Source: CAZRIP01 sp964600165
GTDB taxonomy: Bacteria > Elusimicrobiota > Elusimicrobia > UBA1565 > UBA9628
Direction: 5' to 3'
Assembly: GCA_964600165.1 (NCBI GenBank)
Contig: CAZRIP010000026.1
Span: 1 to 33,578, forward strand
DNA length: 33,578 nucleotides
Numbering within the stretch: position 1 is the first letter of the stretch; the number at the start of each line of letters is the position of its first letter. The notes under the pieces were generated by a model. The model ran no database searches and was not told where the DNA came from. It was given only the letters and a program-made list of their open reading frames with translations. The translations under genes were made by a program, and so were the position numbers. Shown here piece after piece: positions 14,954-21,206 of the stretch.

Positions 14954-15127
14954 ATGCAGCGAACGGCGACGGCGAAGAAGAAGCAGACGAAGGGGCTCGC
15001 TTATACCTTCATCGTCTCGCTCTACTGCACGCTGATGATCTGGTCGGCCTTCGTCTCCATCGACCGCCGCATTGCCGTCGCGGTCTCCACCGCGACCGTC
15101 GCGCCGATCTCCGGCGCCTCGCGCTAA
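14954..15127 (+). CDS. Small single-pass membrane protein (57 aa)
   Basis: The ORF encodes a basic N-terminus (MQRTATAKKKQTKG), one transmembrane helix (about 15-36, LAYTFIVSLYCTLMIWSAFV) and a short Ala/Thr/Val-rich tail. Basic-inside topology would leave the tail outside. The frame stays open upstream to 14882, but ATG 14954 is preferred because a TACACT box ends 6 nt before it and the upstream residues look non-coding. No family is recognised. It is short, so the coding call is moderate. Confidence 0.5.
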   Translation: MQRTATAKKKQTKGLAYTFIVSLYCTLMIWSAFVSIDRRIAVAVSTATVAPISGASR

Positions 15128-15148
15128 CGCCCTATAAAGGTAGCATCC

Positions 15149-15187
15149 ATGCCGCGGGATGGACAGCGCCGGCGCATTTGCTTATGA
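15149..15187 (+). other. Possible 12-codon leader ORF ending in the vanX-like start (ATGA)
   Basis: TATAAA (15133-15138) is followed after 10 nt by an ATG at 15149. This opens a 12-codon ORF (MPRDGQRRRICL) whose TGA (15185-15187) overlaps the ATG at 15184. The peptidase gene itself has no Shine-Dalgarno, so translation of this mini-ORF could deliver ribosomes to it. This is inferred from geometry alone; chance is a real alternative. Confidence 0.3.
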
Positions 15188-15822
15188 TAGCGCTTCCCGC
15201 GGCTCTCGTGATGGCGTCGCGGCTCGCTTGCTCCGCGACGATGGCTTCTAAAGACAAGGACCCGCTCGTTCCCGTGATCGCCACGGTGCCCGACGCCGTG
15301 CTCGAGATCCGCTACGCGTTCGACGGCAACGCGTTCGGCAAGGCGCTCTATCCGTTCCCGGCCGCGTACCTGCGCCGCTCGACGGCGCTCAAGCTCAAGA
15401 AGGCCGCGGACGCGCTGCGCGAGGAGGGCTTGCGCCTCGTGATCTTCGACGCCTACCGCCCGCTTTCCGTCCAGAAGAAGATGTGGAAGGAGAAGCCGGA
15501 CCGCAACTTCGTCGCCGACCCCTCGCGCGGCGGCTCCAATCACAACCGCGGGGCGGCCGTCGACGTCGCCCTCGCCGGCCCCGACGGACGCCGCGTTCCG
15601 ATGCCCTCCGAGTTCGACGAGTTCGGCCCGCGGGCCGCGCACGGCGCCGCCGCCTCGCCGAAGGCGCGCGCGAACGTGGAGCTGCTGCGCCGCGCGATGG
15701 AGTCGGCCGGCTTTCGCGCCTTGCGCGAGGAGTGGTGGCACTACGACGACCCCGCCGCGGCCGGCGAGCCCGCCCTCGACGCGACCTTCGAAGAGCTGGA
15801 AAAATCCTTCAAACAAGATTGA
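15184..15822 (+). CDS. D-alanyl-D-alanine dipeptidase, VanX/DdpX family (peptidase M15D)
   Basis: A 212-residue zinc dipeptidase that hydrolyses D-Ala-D-Ala. Motifs: IRYAFDGNAFGKALYP near the N-terminus, DAYRPLSVQ with the conserved Arg, SNHNRGAAVD (the SxHxxGxAxD zinc motif), and EEWWHYD with catalytic Glu and the third zinc ligand His. A hydrophobic N-terminus containing RLAC suggests export, perhaps as a lipoprotein, although a basic n-region is missing. ATG 15184 and an in-frame TTG at 15178 are both possible; neither has a Shine-Dalgarno. No vanHA or vanRS genes are near, so a cell-wall recycling or D-Ala scavenging role is likelier than glycopeptide resistance. Confidence 0.87.
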   Translation: MIALPAALVMASRLACSATMASKDKDPLVPVIATVPDAVLEIRYAFDGNAFGKALYPFPAAYLRRSTALKLKKAADALREEGLRLVIFDAYRPLSVQKKMWKEKPDRNFVADPSRGGSNHNRGAAVDVALAGPDGRRVPMPSEFDEFGPRAAHGAAASPKARANVELLRRAMESAGFRALREEWWHYDDPAAAGEPALDATFEELEKSFKQD

Positions 15823-15892
15823 CGGCGCGCGCATGGGCCGCGCCCGCTTCCTCCTGCTAGAGTAACCTCATCGCCCGGCCGGGAGGCTGCAT

Positions 15893-16483
15893 CTGCGACG
15901 GGACACTAGTCGGCTGATCCTCGTCGTCGTCGCGGCGGCGGGGCTTTCGTGCGCGTGCGCGTCGGTGCGCAAATCTCTGCTGCCCGCCGACCCGTTGACG
16001 CCCGCCGAGCACATGCGGCAGGGAACCGTTTATGAAGGGCAGGGGGAGCTCTCGGAGGCCTGGCGCGAGTACGGCGCCGCCTTGCGGGAAGATCGCGCCT
16101 TCCTCCCTGCCGTGATCGCTCTCGGCAACCTGGCGTTCGCGCGGGCGGACTTGATCGAGGCCGAGATCTATTACCGCAAGGCGCTCAAGCTCGACTCCGA
16201 GCAGCCGAGCGCGAACAACAACCTCGCCGTCGTCTATTTGACGCGCGGCAGCCGGCTCGAGACGGCGCAGAAGCTGGCGGAAACGGCGCTCAAGAAGGCG
16301 GGCGCGCTGCGGCCGTACGTGCTCGACACGCTCGCCAACGTCTACATGCGCGAGGGCCGCTACAAGGACGCCAAGGCGGCGCTCGATCAGGCGGAAGTCG
16401 CCAGCGGCGTCGAAAACCCCGCGCTCAAGCGTCACCTGCTCGAGTCGCGGCGGCACCTCGACTCGTACACGGCGCTGCGGTGA
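15893..16483 (+). CDS. TPR-repeat lipoprotein (PilF-like), probable CTG start
   Basis: A 196-residue TPR protein. Repeats run from about residue 40 to 175 (EHMRQGTVYEGQGELSEAWREY; NLAFARADLIEAEIYYRKALKLD; NNNLAVVYLTRG; TLANVYMREGRYKDAKAAL), resembling PilF/NlpI-type lipoproteins. The first usual start codon in frame is GTG 15965, but just upstream the same frame encodes a lipoprotein signal: RRD..R, then LILVVVAAAGLSCAC. No ATG, GTG or TTG precedes it before the in-frame stop at 15863. CTG 15893 has GGGAGG six nt upstream and gives a complete signal peptide, so I place the start there. The stop overlaps the next GTG (GTGA). It could assist pilus or envelope assembly. Confidence 0.72.
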   Translation: MRRDTSRLILVVVAAAGLSCACASVRKSLLPADPLTPAEHMRQGTVYEGQGELSEAWREYGAALREDRAFLPAVIALGNLAFARADLIEAEIYYRKALKLDSEQPSANNNLAVVYLTRGSRLETAQKLAETALKKAGALRPYVLDTLANVYMREGRYKDAKAALDQAEVASGVENPALKRHLLESRRHLDSYTALR

Positions 16484-17076
16484 TCCTCCTCATGGCCGCC
16501 CTGCTCGCGGCGCCCGTCCCGGCGCAGACGTCCCTGACCCCGCAGCCGCCGGGGCTCGGGCAATCACCCGGCGAATTGGCGACGCCCGATCAGCTCGCGC
16601 CCCAGCCGGCGACGATCCCCGGACAGTCGCCGGGAGCTCAGGACGTTCCGTCGATCGGCGAGGGCCAGCTCCAGGAGCCCGCGGACGCGTCGGTCTTCGA
16701 GCAATACCACACGACGATGAGCTTCGGCCCGCCGCGCGGAGACCTCGACGTCTATGCCGAGCCCGGACCGCCGCCGCCGGGCCGGCTGCCGGCGCCGGTC
16801 CGCGGGCCGCATACCAGCCTCGCCCAACTTCGGCTCGCGCTCGACGACGTCGACGCGCGGCGCGCCGCGCACGACCTCATCGTCGAGGCCGAGTACCGCC
16901 GCCGGCGCGAGGCGCTGCGGGCGGACCAAGATTTCCGCGGCTTGCCGCGGGCGCGGCGGCGCGAGCTGCTGCGCTCGCTGGCCGCGGGCCGCGACGCCCA
17001 GCGGCGCGCCGTCGACGAGGCGGCGCGGCGCCTGCGCGAAGCCGTCAATCGCCGCATCAAGGAGAAAACGCCATGA
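16480..17076 (+). CDS. Exported protein with Pro-rich linker and Arg-rich helical C-terminus
   Basis: A 198-residue protein of no recognised family. It starts at GTG 16480, overlapping the lipoprotein stop. A signal peptide (about 1-16, ending APVPAQ) is followed by a Pro/Gln/Gly-rich stretch to about 105. A charged helical region (about 110-195, rich in Arg/Glu/Ala, such as LRLALDDVDARRAAHDLIVEAEYRRRREAL) ends the protein. Its stop overlaps the ATG of the superoxide dismutase gene (ATGA), so three genes from 15893 to 17693 look translationally coupled. The periplasmic helical part may bind peptidoglycan, nucleic acid or a partner; nothing in sequence decides. Confidence 0.68.
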   Translation: MILLMAALLAAPVPAQTSLTPQPPGLGQSPGELATPDQLAPQPATIPGQSPGAQDVPSIGEGQLQEPADASVFEQYHTTMSFGPPRGDLDVYAEPGPPPPGRLPAPVRGPHTSLAQLRLALDDVDARRAAHDLIVEAEYRRRREALRADQDFRGLPRARRRELLRSLAAGRDAQRRAVDEAARRLREAVNRRIKEKTP

Positions 17077-17693
17077 CCCATCACCACGAGTACCGCGTCA
17101 AGAAGGACCTTCACCCCAAGGGCCTCGACGGCATCAGCGAGGACCAGATCGCCCAGCATTGGAAGCTCTACGAGGGCTACGTCAAGAACGTCAACGAGCT
17201 CAACGAGCGCATCGCCGAGCTCTCGGGCAAGGGCGACTTCGGCCTCGAGTTCGACGAGCTCAAGCGGCGCATCGGCTTCGAGTACGACGGCATGATCCTG
17301 CATGAGCATTACTTTTCGGTCCTCAAGAAAGGCGAGTCGAAGCCCTCCGAATCGTCGGATCTCACGAAGCTGATGAAGGCCACGTGGGGCGGCTTCGACG
17401 CCTGGAAAAAGGAGTTCGTCGCCATCGGCAAGATGCGCGGAGTGGGCTGGACCATCCTTTACCTCGACCCCAAGGAGCGCGCGCTGACCAACCACTGGGT
17501 CAACCTGCACGAGAGCGGTCATCCGGCGGGCTTCGCCCCGATCCTCGTCATGGACGTCTGGGAGCACGCCTTCATGGTCGACTTCGGGGCGGGGGGGCGG
17601 GCCGACTATATCGAAGCCTTCTTTAGAAACGTCTATTGGTCCAAGGTCGAGAAGAGCCTCCAGGAGTCGGCGAAGCTCGTGTTCTCGGCTTGA
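17073..17693 (+). CDS. Superoxide dismutase, Fe/Mn family
   Basis: A 206-residue enzyme of the Fe/Mn superoxide dismutase family, converting superoxide to oxygen and hydrogen peroxide. Probable metal ligands are His29 (AQHWKLYEGYV), His79 (HEHYF), Asp161 and His165 (the DVWEHAF motif). GFDAWKKEF, GVGWTILYLD and the C-terminal DYIEAFFRNVYW also match. It differs from common SodA/SodB in the second-ligand region (LHEHYF rather than NHxFxW) and has HESGHPAGFAPILVMD before the ligand motif, so it belongs to a divergent subgroup. There is no signal peptide, hence cytoplasmic, although it is coupled to two exported-protein genes. Metal choice is not decided here. Confidence 0.9.
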   Translation: MTHHHEYRVKKDLHPKGLDGISEDQIAQHWKLYEGYVKNVNELNERIAELSGKGDFGLEFDELKRRIGFEYDGMILHEHYFSVLKKGESKPSESSDLTKLMKATWGGFDAWKKEFVAIGKMRGVGWTILYLDPKERALTNHWVNLHESGHPAGFAPILVMDVWEHAFMVDFGAGGRADYIEAFFRNVYWSKVEKSLQESAKLVFSA

Positions 17694-17715
17694 GCCTTGC
17701 CGCGCGGCCATTTGC

Positions 17716-17721
17716 TACACT
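17716..17721 (+). promoter_or_regulatory. -10 box TACACT, leaderless arrangement before the 17729 start
   Basis: TACACT ends 7 nt before ATG 17729. The gene has no Shine-Dalgarno. A -35 is not clear: TTGAGC lies 20 bp and TTGCCG 13 bp upstream. Confidence 0.45.
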
Positions 17722-17728
17722 GGCGCAT

Positions 17729-18235
17729 ATGCGCGGCGCGGCGCCGGATTATTTCCCGCTCGTGAAGGGCTCGACGCTCGAGTACCGCAGCCGCAACGCC
17801 GAATCGACCGGGTTGATCAAGGTCGAAGTCCTCGAGGTGGCCGAGCGCCAGAACGTCACGCGCGCGCTGTGCCGGCGCTCGACGGTCTGGGGCTCGCGCT
17901 TGAACGTCAGCGAGTACACGGTCGTGCGCGACCGGACGGGCGTTTACGCGGAAAAAGAGCGCGAGCTTCCGTTGCCGATCGCGCTCGGGCGCAAGTGGCG
18001 CCACTATCCGAACGAGTACCGGGTGGCCGCGCTCGACGCGATCACGAGCGTGCCGGCGGGGACTTTCCGGGGCTGCCTCAAGGTGTCGTATCTGATCGGC
18101 GGCGGCGACGCCGGCGTCGGGGAGCGCTATTACGCCCCCGGCGTCGGCCTCGTCCGCGAGAACTGCATGGACGAGGCCGATCCTTTCGAGATCGAGCTCG
18201 TGCGCAAGACCGGCCCGCTGCCCCTGCACCTATGA
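17729..18235 (+). CDS. Hypothetical beta-rich protein
   Basis: A 168-residue protein without a signal peptide. It opens APDYFPLVKGSTLEYRSRNAES, a pattern seen in secreted or cytoplasmic beta-sandwich proteins of unknown function that start with a YFPL..G..W/Y strand. Predicted strands alternate through the chain (LIKVEVLEVAERQNVT; YTVVRDRTGVYAEKERELPLPI; GCLKVSYLIGGG), ending with GERYYAPGVGLVREN, which resembles the final strand of these DUF-type domains. ATG 17729 is chosen because of the TACACT box 7 nt upstream; earlier in-frame starts lie inside the dismutase gene. The stop overlaps the aldehyde dehydrogenase start (ATGA). Function unknown. Confidence 0.7.
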   Translation: MRGAAPDYFPLVKGSTLEYRSRNAESTGLIKVEVLEVAERQNVTRALCRRSTVWGSRLNVSEYTVVRDRTGVYAEKERELPLPIALGRKWRHYPNEYRVAALDAITSVPAGTFRGCLKVSYLIGGGDAGVGERYYAPGVGLVRENCMDEADPFEIELVRKTGPLPLHL

Positions 18236-19674
18236 GCGTCAAGACGGTCCCGCCTCCGGCGCGCAACATGTCGGGCGAGGACGTCGCCCGCAAGGCCGAC
18301 GCGGCGCGCGAGGCCTCGGCGGTCTGGCGGCGCTACAGCCTCAGCGAGCGCGTCGACATCATCCGCGCCCTTTGGCGCGAGATCCTCGGGCGCAAAGAGG
18401 AGCTGCTGCGCGTCGTCCACGACGAGACCGGCAAGCCCTTCGCCGAGATCGAGACGATGGAGGTCACGACGGCCTCGCTGATCGTCAAGTACTTCACGGC
18501 CAACGCGCACCGCATCCTGCAGGACCAGCCGGCTTGGCGGCCCTGGCTCTTGCTCAACAAGCGCGCCTACGTGCGCTACGTCCCGCGCGGCGTCATCGGC
18601 CTCATTACTCCGTGGAACCTGCCGTTCATGATCCCGATGGGCGATGCCGTAGCCGCGATGCTCGCGGGCAACGCCGTCCTGCTCAAGCCCTCGGAATGGA
18701 CGACGCGCACCGCGCTCTGGCTCGAGGACGCGATCTGCGCGTCCGGGCTGCTGCCCGAGGGGTTGTTCTCGGTCGCCGTGGGAGACGGCGCCGTCGGCCA
18801 GCAGGTCGCGGCCGCGAGCGACATGATCCTCTTCACCGGCTCGACGCGCACCGGGCGGCTCGTCGCGCAGGCCGCGGCCGGGGCGCTCAAGCCTTGCGTG
18901 CTCGAGCTCGGCGGCAAGCACCCGATGGTCGTCTTCAAGGACGCCGCCATCGAGCGCGCGGCCAAGGCCGCCGTCTGGGGCCGCTTCGCCAACTGCGGCC
19001 AGGTCTGCGTGGGCGTCGAGCGCGTCTACGTCGAGTCCGAGATCCACGACCAGTTCGTCGAGGCCGTGCGTCGTGAGATGTCCGGCCTGCGTCAGGGCCT
19101 GGGCGGCGCGGACGTCGACATCGGGCGCCTCATTTTCCCGCCGCAGCTCGCGCGCGTCAAGGAGCACTTGGAGGACGCGCGCGCCAAGGGCGCCAAGATC
19201 ATCGGCGGCGACGTCATCGACAACGAGAACCTCATGATCAACCCCGCGCTCGTGCTGGGCGCCACGCACGAGATGAAAGTCATGACCGAGGAGACCTTCG
19301 GCCCCGTCATGCCGATCATGCGCGTCGAGCGCGGCGAGGAGGCGATCCGGCTCTCGAACGAGGGCCCGTTCGGCCTCGCCGCGAGCCTCTGGACGACGGA
19401 CCTCGAGAAAGCCGAGCGGCTGACCACGGGCCTCGAGGCGGCCTTGGTCGGGGTCAACGATCTTCTCAGCCATTACGCGATCTGCTCCCTGCCTTTCGGC
19501 GGCATCAAGCAGAGCGGCATGGGCCGGCGGCATTCCGACGAGGGGCTGCGGATGTTCTGCTGGCCGCAGTCGGTGCTCGTGCACGAGTGGCCGGCGAAGG
19601 CGCCGGAGCTTTGGTGGTTCCCGTACGAGCCGCTCAAGACCAGGCTCGCGGGCTGGATCGCGAAGCTCACGTGA
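18232..19674 (+). CDS. NAD(P)-dependent aldehyde dehydrogenase
   Basis: A 480-residue member of the aldehyde dehydrogenase superfamily, oxidising an aldehyde to its acid. Key residues are present: Asn129 in TPWNLP, Lys152 in LKPSE, the general-base Glu225 in LELGGK, and nucleophile Cys259 in NCGQVC; FTGST and the late PFGGIKQSGMGRR motif also match. Length is typical. It is closest in feel to the succinate-semialdehyde/coniferyl-aldehyde group, but substrate is not readable. The ATG overlaps the upstream stop, so it is co-translated with the 168-residue protein. The stop codon's last base is also the first base of a 30-bp palindrome. Confidence 0.92.
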   Translation: MSVKTVPPPARNMSGEDVARKADAAREASAVWRRYSLSERVDIIRALWREILGRKEELLRVVHDETGKPFAEIETMEVTTASLIVKYFTANAHRILQDQPAWRPWLLLNKRAYVRYVPRGVIGLITPWNLPFMIPMGDAVAAMLAGNAVLLKPSEWTTRTALWLEDAICASGLLPEGLFSVAVGDGAVGQQVAAASDMILFTGSTRTGRLVAQAAAGALKPCVLELGGKHPMVVFKDAAIERAAKAAVWGRFANCGQVCVGVERVYVESEIHDQFVEAVRREMSGLRQGLGGADVDIGRLIFPPQLARVKEHLEDARAKGAKIIGGDVIDNENLMINPALVLGATHEMKVMTEETFGPVMPIMRVERGEEAIRLSNEGPFGLAASLWTTDLEKAERLTTGLEAALVGVNDLLSHYAICSLPFGGIKQSGMGRRHSDEGLRMFCWPQSVLVHEWPAKAPELWWFPYEPLKTRLAGWIAKLT

Positions 19675-19703
19675 TCTCAACTTACCCCGGGGTAAGTTGA
19701 GAT
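19674..19703 (+). repeat. 30-bp perfect palindrome filling the gap between two genes
   Basis: The left arm ATCTCAACTTACCCC is followed directly by its exact reverse complement, with no mismatch and no spacer. It spans from the last base of the aldehyde dehydrogenase stop to the second base of the next ATG (19702). In RNA it would form a 13-bp stem with a CCGG loop that locks up the start codon. As DNA it is an ideal binding site for a dimeric regulator. No T-run follows, so a classical terminator is unlikely. Confidence 0.85.
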
Positions 19704-20505
19704 GGTCCTCGGGCTGCATTGTCCCGTCATCCGCGGCTACGATGCCGCTCTCGAGATCGCGAAGAAGCATTCGTGCCTGGCGATGCAGATGCTTCCTTAC
19801 CGTCGGCATCACGACCCATCCGCCGAGGAGCTGACCGCTTTCCGCGCCGCCCGCGAAGCCGCGGGCATTAGATTGCTCGCCCACTCGCGCTTCGTTCCGT
19901 CCCTCGCGTCGAGCGACGACGCCCGCCGCGCGCGCTCCGTGGAGCTGCTCGCGCGCGAGCTCGAGCTCTCGATGAGTCTCGGCGCCGAGGCCTACGTCCT
20001 GCACGCGGGAGCCTTCTCGCCCGAGGGCAACGCCGAGGACGGCATCAAGCTCTGCGCCGCGTCGATCGCGTCGGCCAAGCCCGCGCTTCCGGTCTTGGTC
20101 GAGAACGTGCCGGGCGGCGGCCGCAGGCTCGGCGGCTCGCTCGAGGAGCTGCGCGCGCTCGTCGACGCCGCGCGCAAAGCCGGCGTCGACGCCCACGCGT
20201 GCCTGGACACCGCGCACGCCTGGTCGGCCGGCTACGATCTCTCGACCGCCGACGCCGCTCTCAAATTTCTCGCGCGCGTGCACCGCGTGCTCGGCGCCGA
20301 CAACGTGCGCGCGTTCCACTTGAACGACTCGCGCGCGCTGCTGGGCTCGCGCGTCGAGAATCACGCCGCCTGGGGCGCGGGCCATCTCCGCGCCGAGGCG
20401 CTCTCGGCGCTGCTCGCGCGCGAGGAGTACGCCGCGACGCTCGGCATATTGGAGCCGCCGCCCGGCGAGGAGGAGGCCGCGTGGGCCGTCCTGAAGAAAA
20501 ACTAG
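19702..20505 (+). CDS. Endonuclease IV-like TIM-barrel protein
   Basis: A 267-residue AP-endonuclease-family-2 (xylose-isomerase-like TIM barrel) protein. The metal-binding positions of endonuclease IV can be followed: His61, His101 (YVLHAG), Glu134 (VENVPGGG), Asp169 and His172 (LDTAHAWSAGYD), His206 (FHLNDS), then ENH where endonuclease IV has DRH (Glu219/His221), and Glu251 (ILEPP). So eight of nine ligands match and one Asp is Glu. The LGSR motif is also present. It may be a DNA-repair enzyme for abasic sites or a relative with a changed substrate. ATG 19702 lies inside the palindrome and has no clear ribosome site. It overlaps the next gene by 25 bp. Confidence 0.78.
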   Translation: MVLGLHCPVIRGYDAALEIAKKHSCLAMQMLPYRRHHDPSAEELTAFRAAREAAGIRLLAHSRFVPSLASSDDARRARSVELLARELELSMSLGAEAYVLHAGAFSPEGNAEDGIKLCAASIASAKPALPVLVENVPGGGRRLGGSLEELRALVDAARKAGVDAHACLDTAHAWSAGYDLSTADAALKFLARVHRVLGADNVRAFHLNDSRALLGSRVENHAAWGAGHLRAEALSALLAREEYAATLGILEPPPGEEEAAWAVLKKN

Positions 20506-21206
20506 AAAAGCTCGAGCCGTTGGAGCCGGGCTTTTACGTCGTCGGCCTCGGCATCCCCGAGAAGGCCGCGGCCACCGTCGAGGCGATCGACGTGCTGCGC
20601 CGCGCCGACGTCGTGTTCGCCACCGATCCCAACGACCGCTTCTTCGGCCTGCTCTGCAAGGACGTCCGCTCCTTCGGCGACATCGGCTCGACGCGCGGCC
20701 CGCAAGCCACGCGGGCGGCGGCCAAGCGCGTGGCCGAGGAGGCCGGACCGGGCAAGTCCGTGGCGTTCGCGATCTACGGACATCCGCTGCTCTTCGAGCC
20801 GGTCGTCGCGATGGTCATCGAGGAGGCCCGCGGCCTCGGGCGGCAAGTCAAGGTCGTGCCCGGGATCTCAGCTCTCGACGCCTCGCTGGCCCTCCTCGGC
20901 GAGGCGATCCCGCCGGACGGCGGCCTGCTCGTCGGCGACATCGAGTTTTTTCTCAGGAACGACCCGCGCGCCGATTGCGCGCTCTTCGTCTACAAAGCCG
21001 GGATGGTGCCGAAAAACCTGGCGCGCTTGCTGGCGCGACTCGCCGAGAGCCGCGGCAAGAAAGCCCGCGTCGCCGTCGTCGAAGGCCGGAATTTCTCCAA
21101 CTCGCGGGAAACGGCCTCGTGGGCGACGCTCGACGCGCTTTCGCGCGAGGGGAAGATCCCGTATTACGCGTCGCTGTTCTTGCCCGGGCCTACAGCCCGA
21201 TCTTGA
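20481..21206 (+). CDS. SAM-dependent tetrapyrrole-methylase-family protein (borosin-methyltransferase-like)
   Basis: A 241-residue protein of the TP-methylase fold. It has YVVGLGIPE with TVEAIDVLRRADVVF at the N-terminus, AIYGHPLLFEP (YGHP at 99-102), VVPGISALDASLA (PGIS at 127-130), and later VAVVEGRN and ASLFLPG. Cobalamin/siroheme methylases share the fold, but YGHP...PGISA and the late V..E..N motif resemble the standalone or split borosin peptide N-methyltransferases more. GTG 20481 has a strong GGAGG seven nt upstream, inside the end of the previous gene, so the two genes are coupled. No precursor peptide gene is visible nearby. Its 3' end overlaps the convergent gene by 17 bp. Substrate is open. 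Confidence 0.75.
   Translation: MGRPEEKLEKLEPLEPGFYVVGLGIPEKAAATVEAIDVLRRADVVFATDPNDRFFGLLCKDVRSFGDIGSTRGPQATRAAAKRVAEEAGPGKSVAFAIYGHPLLFEPVVAMVIEEARGLGRQVKVVPGISALDASLALLGEAIPPDGGLLVGDIEFFLRNDPRADCALFVYKAGMVPKNLARLLARLAESRGKKARVAVVEGRNFSNSRETASWATLDALSREGKIPYYASLFLPGPTARS

Noticed and set aside
15184..15822. Vancomycin-resistance cassette
   Set aside because: Only the VanX/DdpX-type dipeptidase is present; vanH, vanA and a two-component pair are missing.
18130..20385. Long minus-strand open frame (751 codons) opposite the aldehyde dehydrogenase and endonuclease IV-like genes
   Set aside because: It is the antisense shadow of two clear genes in GC-rich DNA. Its product is a low-complexity Arg/Ala/Leu/Asp/Val string with no motif.
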